Translations under genes and position numbers: made by a program
Assembly (NCBI RefSeq): GCF_010389155.1
Contig: NC_057769.1
Span: 18,166,735-18,230,734, forward strand
Direction of reading: 5' to 3'
Length of the DNA: 64,000 nucleotides
Source of the DNA: Erigeron canadensis
Lineage: Eukaryota; Streptophyta; Magnoliopsida; Asterales; Asteraceae
Notes under the pieces: model-generated
Told to the model about the DNA's origin: nothing
What the model saw: the letters and a program-made list of their open reading frames with translations, nothing else
The model's database searches: none
Shown here: one piece after another, positions 9,300 through 18,672 of the stretch
Position numbering within the stretch: position 1 is the first letter of the stretch
How the letters are laid out: each line of letters starts with the position of its first letter

Positions 9300-10275
9300 A
9301 GTGGAGAAGACGACCTAGAACGGTCTTGATTTGGTTTAGGTCATTTATTGATGTTTTTGTGATTTGTGTTAGTAAGTAATGTTATAATTTGCTTTAGTGA
9401 TAATTTGAATGAGTATAGTGGTATATTTATTTGTGCTTTACCTGCTTGGAATTGGGACGATCTAGGCAAAATCTTCACATTTTCTTGTTTGGGTTGGTTC
9501 TAGGACGATCTTGACCAAGATCGTCTTGGTTCCAAAACAACTTGGAAATGAGACGATCTTGCCAAGACCGTCTTAGTTCCACATACTTGTTTTCCTTGTA
9601 AAACCCCTGAGACCAAGACCAAGACGATCTTGTCAGGATCGTCTTAGGGTCTGTACGCTGTGTGGTTGTTGGAGAATTTTTCAAACTCAATTGAATGGGT
9701 AACTGATTTCATAAGAAATCGGTTTTGCTCAAAACTAATTATTTCAAATATAAGGGGAAACTATGCTCAATTTTTTTCCAGAAATTGACATAATTTCAAT
9801 TTATATTTCTAAAGTATTAGAATTTTTCAAATCTGAAGTGAAGTGTTTTGTCACTTGATTTCCAAAACGATCTCACCAAGATCGTCTCAATTTTCCTTCA
9901 CTTCAAAAGGATTTTCAATAAAGGTTTTTAAGACGATCTTCACCAAGATCGTCCCATTTCCTTTTTCTCATACTTAACCATTTTTCAAAGAATAAAATTT
10001 AAGACGATCTTCACCAAGATCGTCCCATTTCTTCTTTCTATACTTAAACTGTTTTCTTCTCATAAACCTTGATACGATCTTAACAAGATCGTCCCACTGC
10101 TTTTCAAGACTTAACATTCTTTTCAAAATGTTAAGATAATCTTCATCCAGATCGTCTCTTCTTTCTGCTTCTATTACTTAAATTTTTCCAAAGGATCAGA
10201 CGATCTTTCCATAATCGTCTTTGTTTCATAACCTGAGTTGAAACTTAGGACGATCTCCTCAAGATCGTCCTAGTT
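9300..10275 (+). repeat. Hairpin array, GACGATCTT/AAGATCGTC type (pre-ORF3)
   Basis: About eleven copies of GACGATCTT-n-AAGATCGTC, for example near 9503, 9552, 9620, 9865, 9931, 10002, 10070, 10136, 10198 and 10247. Several are perfect 9-bp stems with loops of 3-4 nt; others have one mismatch. Spacing is irregular, roughly 50-90 nt. The same word family fills the gag leader at 5161-5640, so the region upstream of ORF3 looks like a second copy of the 5' leader. Confidence 0.85.
9698..9729 (+). repeat. Conserved leader hairpin, second copy
   Basis: GGGTAACT, stem GATTTC (9705-9710), loop ATAA, stem GAAATC (9715-9720), then GGTTTTGCT (9721-9729). Counterpart of 5352-5383, with paired substitutions. 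Confidence 0.75.
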
Positions 10276-10383
10276 CCCATACTTAGAAAAAAATTTCAGT
10301 TTTAACAATTTCTTCCTGAAACCCTAATTTCTTGTGTGGTGTGACAAAGTGCTTTGTATAGTCATATAATTGCAATATATTTG

Positions 10384-10436
10384 AGATACGAGGAATTGAA
10401 CGCCTTTGTGTACTTCCTTGCTATTCTCATGTATCT
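10384..10436 (+). repeat. Constant-loop hairpin 1
   Basis: AGATAC..AGGAA, then TTGAACGCCTTTGTGTAC (10396-10413), then TTCCT..GTATCT. The inner stem GGAA/TTCC and the basal stem AGATAC/GTATCT enclose the 18-nt apical sequence; an unpaired segment separates them on the 3' side. See hairpins at 10480-10545, 10586-10654 and the two in S-1. Confidence 0.75.
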
Positions 10437-10479
10437 TGAACTTATATGATTATATTCTATTTTCAAAGTTATATATATA

Positions 10480-10545
10480 TTTCTATATATGAAAATATAA
10501 GGAATTGAACGCCTTTGTGTACTTCCTTACTATGTTTATATATGG
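10480..10545 (+). repeat. Constant-loop hairpin 2
   Basis: AAGGAA, TTGAACGCCTTTGTGTAC (10505-10522), TTCCTT, on an AT-rich basal stem (TATATAT facing ATATATG). Loop identical to hairpin 1; basal stem different. Confidence 0.7.
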
Positions 10546-10585
10546 AAATATGTATCTAACTATTCTGTGTTTAATTTCTCATATC

Positions 10586-10654
10586 AAGTTATTTATATAA
10601 AGCACACTGAGTTGATCGCCTTTGTGAACCTCTTTGAATTTTATATAAATAATT
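10586..10654 (+). repeat. Constant-loop hairpin 3
   Basis: ATTTATATAA, GAG, TTGATCGCCTTTGTGAAC (10612-10629), CTC, TTATATAAAT. The loop differs from hairpins 1-2 at two positions; the inner GAG/CTC and the 10-bp basal stem ATTTATATAA/TTATATAAAT are specific to this copy and pair perfectly. Confidence 0.75.
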
Positions 10655-10742
10655 TGTATGAAACTTGTTATTTGCTTTTCAAACATTGTTTTATGTGTGA
10701 GTTAATCTTGTTATGTCATAAATCAGAAAATCAAAAATAAAA

Positions 10743-12091
10743 ATGGATCATCAAGAAGAAATTCATCAAGATGAGGAGATTGCCTTAAATGAAACAATTG
10801 AAGAAATCCTCACTGTTGGCAACTCATCTAAAATGAAGAACAATAGAGCTCTTTCAGATCCATTTACTGCTCCGGGATTCCCAATTGTCCCGAGAATTCT
10901 TCACAACCATCCATTATTATATGCTTTTACTGTTGAAAGAGAATTAGCAGAAGTTTATCTATTTCAGATGTGGAGAACCATAAGCTTTGTTCAACTACAA
11001 GATCCACCAGTTCAAGAACCAAGCCAAAACACAAATCTCCAGAATTTCACCGACAAGGCTTCTTTCAATATCAACTTACTTCTAGAGATAGAATATACGA
11101 TTTTGAGTTCAACCTTGATGATTTTAGAAGACTTCTGAGACTTCCTGAAGCTAATTCTGATAATCATGCTAATTTTGATGAATTTGAGTCGAATGATATC
11201 ATGTTTGCTGCCTTGATATCACTTGGGTATGAAGGTCCATTGACAAAGACTAAAGATTTCAAGCTGAAAAACCTTCCCAAGATCTGGTACTATGTATACT
11301 CCATCCTAAGCAACTGCTTGACACCATACAACAGAGGGATGGACAATCTGACTCAACCAATGTTGCATATCTTTTATGGAGTCGTCTTTGATAGACATTA
11401 TGATATTGCTCAACTTCTGTGGGACCAGCTGATTATATTGGTTAATGGCAAGATCTTGGCTCCCAAGAAGTACATTCCATTCATTAGATTTCTGACTACG
11501 ATTGTTCATGGAGCAGTCAGACTTGAAAAGAGCATCCCAAGACTCCTTGATACTACAAAAGTTGAACTTCAACAATATAAGTATGTTAGAGATTCTGGCA
11601 TGGCATCTTATGCTTACTTGATTCCATCACACCTGTTGGATTTAGTTTCTGAGAATCATGTGGATTACCAAGCTTATCTGGACTGGATTAGAACAACTCT
11701 GGGACCAGCAAGCCTCCCGGTTCCTGCCCAAGTTGTGCATAGGACACCAAGTGAGAGGTCAAAGAGAAAAAGAAAAGAGCGTGAGGGTGTATCCAGTTCC
11801 AGTGAGCCTAAAAGAAGAAAGATTGTGAAAGGCCAAAAGTTTGAGTTAAGATTAAGGAAACAAATGTTTCAGAGAAAGAAGAAGGGGAGCTTGTCAAAGA
11901 AATTGAAGAGAAAAGCTCCTGCTGAACCTTCTTCGCCTGCATCTTCTGAGGAGACAGTTTCTATTGTTGGGTCTCCAAAGCCAATTAGATCTCCACCACC
12001 AAAAACATTTACTTTGAGATCATCTTCACCCAAAACACCGTCACCTCAAAGATCATCAACTTCATCATCATCACCATCTTCACCAAAATAA
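10743..12091 (+). pseudogene. NA-1 ORF3, N-terminal part (env-position protein)
   Basis: ATG at 10743 (MDHQEEIHQDEEIALNE) opens a frame that ends at 11138; a -1/+2 shift near 11050-11120 continues it to 12091. The globular part (FEFNLDDFRRLLRLPE; KIWYYVYSILSNCLTPYNRG; HIFYGVVFDRHYDIAQLLWDQ) is the type of helical protein found after pol in plant retrotransposons and common in Asteraceae repeats; its function is unknown. Residues near 260-330 are very basic (RSKRKRKERE), a likely nuclear or nucleic-acid-binding segment, and the end is Ser/Pro-rich. No signal peptide or clear membrane segment is seen, so a true envelope role is not supported. Confidence 0.6.
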
Positions 12092-13651
12092 ACCTCAAAC
12101 ACCACAAATACCTATTCATCAATCTTCACCACTTCCGGAATTCACATCACTAATACAACCAACAATGGAGCCATCACAATCTCAAACCGTCATATCACAA
12201 ATTCCTTCATCTTCATCATTCCCTCGATCACCTAACCCGACTTATTTTCAAGGAAGAATGAAATCAATTCCTGTTACTGCTCCAGAAGATGCACATGACT
12301 AGTGATAATGAGTCAAATTCTGAGAACGCCAATAAGTTTGCTGATGATGTCATGGACATCCCAGAGGGACAAGGTGGACATGAGGGAGGGGTTGAAAATA
12401 CCGGATAGGTTGAGAGGTCAGGGCTAGGAGAAAGGCAAAAAGAAAACGTTGGCCTCCATTTAGTTCAAAACGTCTATCAACGTCGGGTTCGCCCTAGGAT
12501 AGAAGTCGAGAGCTCCCAACTCTCGTAAGGTAAACCTCTGCTAGCCATTCAGAAGTCTCTCAACAGACTGACGTCTCCTCTCTTGGACTTCATTTCTGCA
12601 CGATTGTCTAGTACCCCACTTAGGATATCTTTTGCACCGATTGTGATCCCATACGCACATCTAGGTGATGTTGCCGGAACAAACATAGAGAGATCAGCTA
12701 TTGTGCCCTCTCGAGGATTGTTTGGAAGTCCTTCCATTGCTAACGTCACGCCAGCTTTGAACGAAGGCGCCTTAGTGGCTAAATTGGCTGTACGACAGTA
12801 TGAGTTCCTTAGAGCTCAATCTGTTGTGTCGCTCTTCATGCCTTAGGCATAACGGAAAGTCTAAGTGACTCCAGAGTTATTCACCTCTATTTCCCACAAG
12901 ATTCTAGTTGCAAAGCTGAATCATCAACTGTTGTTCATACTTTTGAACAAACAAGAAATCCTGAGATAGTAATGATGTCTTCGGGTCACTCGGTATACTC
13001 ACTTGAGACTACTGAAGTGCCAGATTTTGTTATTCCTCTTCCACTTGAAGCTCAAATGTTGGTCTCTTAGTTAGTTGAAGGAATTGAGGAGGGTCAGAGA
13101 AGTGAACTCCTCGTGGCAAGAAATGTGATTACCGGAAAACTCCCAGCCACCGATACAAGTTCACCATCACCAAGATTGCGTACTGGTGGTGCTTTAATCA
13201 TTCGTAATCCAGTAGCATCTTCATTGTCTCCTCGTCCAATTACACCATCTCCATCAATTCAAAGAACAACAACATTGAAAACAATACCAACAACTCCATC
13301 AAGTCAAACAACAACACCCATTACAACTTCACCAATTCAAACAACCGCAATAATTTCAACAATTCCACCAATAACTACAACAACACCTTTCAATCAATCA
13401 TCCCACCGCATCATTCTTCCAGTTCTTCTTCCGAATCTTCTGAGTCTGAGTACTTGAGTGATTGTTGTCCAAACAGAATTGCCACAAGTGGTTTATCAAC
13501 CGACACTCTAGTTCTTTCTCTCATGCATCGGTTAAGATCAGAAGAACCACATCTCACTTCCCACAAAAGATCAATCTTTCAATCACTTCTTGCTTATTTG
13601 TCACATCAAGAAACTCAACAAGCAAAGCAAGCTGAAGTAGAAGCTCTTTAG
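12092..13651 (+). pseudogene. NA-1 ORF3, decayed middle part
   Basis: Continuation in changing frames: a Ser/Pro segment (12092-12300), an open stretch at 12583-12846 (APIVIPYAHLGDVAGTNIER), and a Thr/Ser/Pro-rich stretch at 13113-13457 (TTTPITTSPIQTTAI). The run to 13651 (QETQQAKQAEVEAL) looks like a short helical linker. Several stops and shifts; no recognisable domain. The low-complexity Thr/Ser region may be a disordered linker between the basic N-terminal and acidic C-terminal parts. Confidence 0.5.
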
Positions 13652-13684
13652 AAACGAGTTTGTGAACTTGACCAACAACGTAGA

Positions 13685-14852
13685 ATGACCGATATCTCAA
13701 GGAGTCGGGATGATCAAGATCCTGATGATCAACCCGAGGGGGAGAATATAAGAGATATCGAAGAGGGTCATGAAACTCAAGGACAAGATGGTCAAGATCA
13801 GAATGTACAAGATGTCAATCAAGATCAAACTCAAGCTCAAACTTATACATCTCATGTTTATGAATCGGATTCAAATGATCTACCTCCACTTGTCAAAAAT
13901 ATTTTACATTATTACTCCACAACTTCTGATGAGTCAAGTGATCCTGATCTGTTTCAACCTGAAGATGATGAGTCTGATTCATCCGATTCAAGTGATGATC
14001 CTGATAATGCTCCAACAAGTGAACAATCTCTGCAAGAAACATATGGGAAAGAAATATTTGAAGAGATAATATATCATTTGAGAAACCCAGAGAATCTTGA
14101 GACTCTGAGTGAGCTTGTACAAGGAGTCAGACATCCAAGAATCTCAAGAAACAGAATATGGCAGATCAATGAAGGGTATTTTGTTGAGAATTATGAGCAA
14201 ATTCTGGATCTAAGCACAAAACCCGATGAGATTGTGTGCAAAGATTGAACACGACATTGAATCGGTTGAGAGCATTCTTTCTTTTTAGACATAAAAATCA
14301 AAGAGATAAATACATGGAGTTGATGAATGTTGTTAGTTCGGTAAGAGAAGAATGGTGGTATAGACAGTTTGAGAGACCAATCACACAAGTGCTAGAGTTG
14401 TTTGTTCCTTTGATGTCTCACAACATGAGACTTGTTAGATTCAAAGTTCGCAGAGCAGATGGTTGTATGTATATGGTTCAAGAAGAATCATTTCAACACT
14501 TGAAGATCTCAGATGTTCTGTTCCTCTACAATCAATATGCTTATCTGATTATTAAGACTCCAGATCAACTTCTAGCCTATGAAGCATTGAAAAGCCACAT
14601 TCAAGCTATAATCAGATTTTATGAATTCAATGACTTTCAGATCGGCTTAGAGAGAAGAACTAGCAGGATTAACCTCACAAAACCAAATCAAAGAGCTGGA
14701 GGTTATGAGCAAGATTCATTTCAAATTGGAGATGTGATTGAAGACTTGGATGGGTTCGTCTTCATTAATCGTTTAAAGAGAAAGATCTTCATTCGTGCTT
14801 CAGATTTTCCAAAGTACTCTGATGGTACTTTGAACTACTGCTTGTCCATTCT
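13685..14852 (+). pseudogene. NA-1 ORF3, acidic and C-terminal part, cut by S-1
   Basis: 13685-14248 encodes a highly acidic segment (DESSDPDLFQPEDDESD; GQDGQDQNVQDVNQDQ) followed by a helical stretch. After a frame change, 14236-14852 encodes a conserved segment (RFKVRRADGCMYMVQEESF; IRFYEFNDFQIGLERR; FPKYSDGTLNYCL) that I recognise as a recurrent Asteraceae repeat-encoded protein of unknown function. The reading runs directly into the S-1 LTR at 14853; residues past that point come from the LTR. The native C-terminus should lie on the far side of S-1. Confidence 0.6.
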
Positions 14853-15178
14853 TGTAACAACACGATTTTATCACTCGAATTCACATCAACAATGGCGGTT
14901 TAGAGTGTGTGTGTGTGTGTTCTTGGTGTTTGTGTGTGTGTTGAGAGAGAATTGGGATCAAGTGTGTGTTATTCAGGTGTAATGGTATGAAAATGTGTCA
15001 AGAGTTATATCAAAGTTATGATTTCTAAGGAATTGAGGGCTATTTATAGTCTAAACTAACCAACTATGCTAATTATCACAATTAGCCCCTCAACCTTAGA
15101 AATCATCAACACATGACTTAACAACAAGTAAGTCCATAACTTAAATTACAATGTATCACTATTTTTGGATTTCTAACA
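14853..15178 (-). mobile_element. 3' LTR of S-1
   Basis: On the minus strand a 326-bp LTR from TGTTAGAAATCC to TGTTGTTACA, with a TATA box at 15041-15048 and a polypurine tract directly upstream. The internal side is therefore to the right. The host base run at its left border is ATTCT. Related to the NA-1 and NA-2 LTRs. Confidence 0.85.
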
Positions 15179-15190
15179 TTCTCCCCCTCA
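15179..15190 (-). other. 3' polypurine tract of S-1
   Basis: Minus strand TGAGGGGGAGAA, abutting the LTR start TGTTAG. This is the primer site for plus-strand DNA synthesis. Confidence 0.85.
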
Positions 15191-15551
15191 GTGATATATT
15201 GTAAGGTCTGTAGAACGTGTTGTTTTGTCTTGTAGGAATGAATTTGATGAGCCCGGTGGTGAAGACAATTGGTGTGTTGAAACAAGTCTTCAAAGCTTTC
15301 TCATTGTCTTTGGAGAGCTTGATTCAGTCTTGGTCTTGGACTTCTTGAAGTTAAATCGTTTGTTGATTCTCAATGTTCTTTTTGAACAGAGAATGATGAG
15401 TGTGTATGTATTCAATCTTCGAGGATTGTTGAATCAAAGATCAGAGTTGTCTTTTGAAATGCGGAAGATATGAACTTGTCTTGAATTCTTCAATCTTCGA
15501 AGCTTGAAGTCTTTTCTTTGAAGTCTTGGAATGAATTTTCAGAAATATGTA

Positions 15552-15562
15552 CTCTCCCCCTT
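15552..15562 (-). other. Additional polypurine tract
   Basis: Minus strand AAGGGGGAGAG; second copy of the group's polypurine motif, about 370 bp inside the element from the true tract. Confidence 0.55.
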
Positions 15563-15930
15563 GATATGTGCAATGTAGCTTTTGGTAAAGTGTTGTTGTA
15601 TGACTTGAAGATCTTTAATTTGATGAAGACTCTTTTTGAGCATTTCTTCTTTTGTCTTGAATCTTCAGCCTTTTGTCCTTTGAAGCTTTGATCTTTGTCA
15701 CATTGTCTTAAACACTTTTGAAAGTAAACATTTCAATAAGGTTTTGGAAATTCTTTTATGAAAGTAATCATGCTCCTCCTTAATTCATGAGTAATCACAG
15801 TCTTTGATTGGAGCATTTTTGAACTTTTTGTAACATCTTGAGTGAGCATTCTTTCATTATTGATCTTGATCTTCTTATCCTTAAAATCATTCTAATTTCT
15901 TCCTTAATCAAAAAATCAATCATACTATTT

Positions 15931-15973
15931 TCTCCCCCTCATAATGACAATGTTGGGAACCAATGTCATTATG
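15931..15973 (-). repeat. Polypurine tract with adjoining perfect hairpin
   Basis: CATAATGACA (15940-15949) faces TGTCATTATG (15964-15973), a 10-bp perfect stem extended by TTGG/CCAA across a 3-nt bulge. On the minus strand the hairpin is followed immediately by GAGGGGGAGA. Structure and tract together look like a secondary plus-strand priming module. Confidence 0.65.
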
Positions 15974-16846
15974 CAAACATTGATTGAATAGAATATCAAA
16001 AGAAATCAAAAGAACCATAGCTCAATGGTGTTTACCCAAAGATATATGAACTAACAAGTCATTAACCCAAACCATTAATCCAACCCAAATAACCCTATGG
16101 GTGACTAAAATGTAAGGTTGAAGTTGTTGGTATAAGCATTTTATTATGGTGTTGGTGTTTTCTGTGTTGGGGTGATGAGAAAAGAAACCGGATAAGAATG
16201 ATCCGTTTGCATTCAAAAATCGAAAGGATTAATGAAATGACCGAAAGAAATGTATACCATTTATCGGATTTCCTATGTATCATAGAGAAATGCACAAAGC
16301 AAACCTCTAACATAGTTTGGTCTTTTGGCTTTCCAACCTCAAGACTGCTTTCAAAGAATGTAAACCATGGTCAGTGTCACCTAAGCGTTTGATAACCATG
16401 TTCTACTATCCTTAAAGACTTAAAAAATCCAAGGTCACAATAGACTTCTTGTTAACTCAATAATTACACAAATGCAATTATGAGACCTACGTTCAAAGCG
16501 GGAAATGATGTTAGCAATGGTAGGATTTCCATTTGATCATTGTGAAATATCAATTAAGATATCACTGCAAATGTTCCGGCTATATCACAAAGATAAGCAT
16601 GTATATCACAAAGATATGACGCATATGTGTCCTAAAGAATGAAAAATGATCAAATCAATGATCAATCACAAAAGCTCTAGACACAAAGTGATCAAATGAA
16701 GTCGGGGACTGGAGCAGAGTGTCACCCTTTTTCAATATCAACGTCTTCCAAATGAAGAGTCAATAGAAATGAGAAAATCTTCGTGAGAAATAAAACAAGC
16801 ATTTGTTAAGAAACACTTGAGTGGTTAGGTAAAGATGTGCATCGCT

Positions 16847-17059
16847 TCACTGGGTCCATGAAGGCTTCTTCAATACCGAGATATCAACAAATGACATCCG
16901 ATAGAAATGTGTTTTACCCGGCGATTTGAGAATTTTAGTGAAGGGTATCAATTCTTTTAACCCTTTTCTCACAACATTATCACCATAACCTCTCACTGTT
17001 CGACTGTACTCCCTCCAACTTAGTTGCATGAATTCATCATCACTCAAAAATACCCTCAC
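16847..17059 (-). CDS. Unrecognised 70-codon ORF in the S-1 third region
   Basis: MRVFLSDDEFMQLSWREY... is basic at its C-terminal half and lacks family motifs I know. Its position, after the constant-loop hairpins in minus-strand order, is where ORF3 would be, so it may be a remnant of that ORF. No start-context or neighbour evidence beyond this. Confidence 0.25.
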   Translation of the reverse strand: MRVFLSDDEFMQLSWREYSRTVRGYGDNVVRKGLKELIPFTKILKSPGKTHFYRMSFVDISVLKKPSWTQ

Positions 17060-17263
17060 TATCTAATGAAAGAAGTGAATACTCTGGGGTTAGAACTCAT
17101 CGGCGATGATGAAATTCATGGAGTAGAATTTTGAGAAAAAACTAGTTGCTCATGTGCAAACTAAACACCGAACTTCCTTTGAAGAAAAATATTTAAAAAA
17201 ATCATCAAATGTGAAAAAAAAAATTTAAAACACATTTGAAGTTTGAAAGAGATTTGAAATCAC

Positions 17264-17275
17264 AAACTCCCCCTT
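17264..17275 (-). other. Additional polypurine tract after the hairpins
   Basis: Minus strand AAGGGGGAGTTT, about 115 nt downstream (in element sense) of the last constant-loop hairpin. Confidence 0.5.
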
Positions 17276-17383
17276 AATCTATGCAAAGATAGATCAAAAA
17301 TATTTTCATAGAAAAGGTGGAGCAAAAATGATTTGTGTGAAATCAAACAGGTTTTATGAAAAGTGAACTCAATCAATTGTTCA

Positions 17384-17448
17384 AGATGAGACAACTCAGG
17401 AGTACACAAAGGCGTTCAATCCTTTGCTTCTCATATCAACAATTGAGA
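17384..17448 (-). repeat. Constant-loop hairpin 4 (S-1)
   Basis: On the minus strand ATGAGA..AGGA, TTGAACGCCTTTGTGTAC (17402-17419), TCCT..TCTCAT. Loop identical to NA-1 hairpins 1 and 2; both stems different but self-complementary. Confidence 0.75.
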
Positions 17449-17507
17449 GTTTTTGAAACAGGTGCAACAAAATTGCAATCAACATCTTGTATTACACATA
17501 GACATTC

Positions 17508-17561
17508 ATATAAGACCACTTGGAAGTACACAAAGGCGTTCAATTCCGCGTTATCTTATAT
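17508..17561 (-). repeat. Constant-loop hairpin 5 (S-1)
   Basis: On the minus strand ATATAAGA..GGAA, TTGAACGCCTTTGTGTAC (17526-17543), TTCC..TCTTATAT. The basal stem of eight pairs is perfect. Copies 4 and 5 are 124 nt apart, matching the roughly 110-nt spacing in NA-1. Confidence 0.78.
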
Positions 17562-17656
17562 CAATTTATATGTATAACAACATGAATTAATTCCAACTTT
17601 GAAGCATAAATAAATTTTCTTTTATTTTCTTTTTTTTTTTTTTTAAAAAATAAAAC

Positions 17657-17853
17657 CGGGTTGCATACATAGTATATGCAAGCCATTATGAAATAAATAA
17701 TACAAATAAGCACGGGTTATACACTGAGTGTGCATAAGCCACTTTGAAATAAATACATCATGTAAGCACGGGTTACATACAGAGTATATGTAAACCACTT
17801 TTAAAATAAATAGTTCAATGAAGAACGGGTTGCATACAGAATATATGCAAGCC
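17657..17853 (-). repeat. Four tandem 56-bp units, each a hairpin
   Basis: Units at 17657-17684, 17713-17740, 17769-17796 and 17826-17853. Each reads GGGTT-x-CATA ... TAT-x-AAGCC/AACC on the plus strand. Units 1 and 4 have TTGCATA/TATGCAA; unit 3 has TTACATA/TATGTAA, a paired G-C to A-T change. Unit 2 (TTATACA / TGCATAA) pairs with a bulge. The array lies just after RNase H in element order and just before hairpins 5 and 4. Confidence 0.85.
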
Positions 17854-17983
17854 ACTATGAAAAATTAAGAAAATCTTTTGTTATTTTTTCAAAATTTATA
17901 TTTTTGTATTTGATTTTTGTTTTTTCTCAAATTTTTATAATTTTTGAAAAATAAATCAAGAATTCCTTCCATGGTAAAGTAAA

Positions 17984-18672
17984 TCAAGGATCAAGATTTA
18001 GCATACCAAGTTTAGAGATTAAGAAATTAAACCTCTTTTCGTCCAGTGGTTTTGTGAACAAATCAGCGAGTTGGTAGTCAGTTCCCACGAAGTAGAGTTC
18101 GATGTCACCTTTCTCAACATGATCTTTGAGAAAATGATAGCTCACATCAATGTGCTTTGAGCGTGTGTGGTTGACTGAGTTGACAGCAATTGCAATGGCA
18201 CTTTGTGAATCACAATAGATAGGGACACGATCATATTTCAGACCATAATCGGTAAGTTGTGTCTTAATCCATAGCACTTGAGCACAGCAACTAGCAGCAG
18301 CCACATATTCAGCACTAAGCTTCATTCGAACCATATTGATACTCGCATTTGCTGCTGCAGAGTTGACAGTGATACACAATTTTGCTTCTTGGATGACCAA
18401 CTTACAATCTTATCCCCTAAGAATTGTAAAGTACCAGATGTGCTCTTGCGATCAAGCTTACAACCTGCATGATCTGCATCTGAATAGGCAGTTAAATTGA
18501 ATCCAGTACCCCTTGGATACCAGAGACCAAGATTGGGTGTACCCTTTAGATAACGAAAAATTCGTTTCACAGCTTGATAATGTAAATCAGTCGGAGCGGC
18601 TTGATACCTAGCACACATACATGTTGCAAACATTATATGGGCGAGATGCTGTAAGATACAACAACGAACCAA
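17984..18672 (-). pseudogene. S-1 RNase H
   Basis: Two overlapping minus-strand frames make up the Copia RNase H: 18672-18322 with LHYQAVKRIFRYLKGT, AYSDADHAGCKLDRKSTSG (catalytic D in SDADHAGC), and 18400-17984 with LSAEYVAAASCCAQVLWIKTQL and KHIDVSYHFLKDHV, ending TKPLDEKRF. The E and second D regions are present. A frameshift near 18350-18400 separates the parts. It would remove the RNA template during reverse transcription. Confidence 0.85.

Larger units (their letters stand above)
4434..14852 (+). mobile_element. NA-1: pol-less Sirevirus-like Copia element (5' part)
   Basis: Order: 5' LTR (4434-4713), tRNA-Met primer site, long leader with hairpin array, gag (5697-8366), a stump of protease (about 8361-8410), a polypurine tract, a second leader-like region with hairpins (9300-10655), and a third ORF (10743-14852). 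Integrase, reverse transcriptase and RNase H are absent. A third ORF after the pol position and coiled-coil gag fit the Sirevirus (SIRE/Maximus) group. The element inserted into the MULE at 4434 and was itself interrupted at 14853 by S-1, so its 3' LTR is not seen in the window. Confidence 0.75.
15191..17380 (-). other. S-1 third region: decayed, no clear ORF
   Basis: Between the true polypurine tract and the hairpins lies about 2.2 kb without a credible long ORF. It contains three more polypurine tracts (15552-15562, 15931-15940, 17267-17275, minus strand), a long perfect inverted repeat (15940-15973) and many CTTGAA/TTCAAG-type words (15460-15720). The position corresponds to ORF3 of NA-1, so it is probably a deleted or strongly diverged ORF3 region. 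Confidence 0.5.

Noticed and set aside
9300..10275. CRISPR-like array
   Set aside because: Short repeats with irregular spacing inside a plant retrotransposon leader; spacers are not unique and units are hairpins with diverged arms. No cas genes; the host is a eukaryote.
14236..14982. Full-length reading of the ORF ending CVIQV
   Set aside because: Its last part (after 14852) is S-1 LTR sequence, including a GT microsatellite, so the ORF end is not native.
17643..17855. 70-codon minus-strand ORF with repeated IYSVCNP words
   Set aside because: It is the translation of the four tandem hairpin units; repetition comes from the DNA structure, not a protein.
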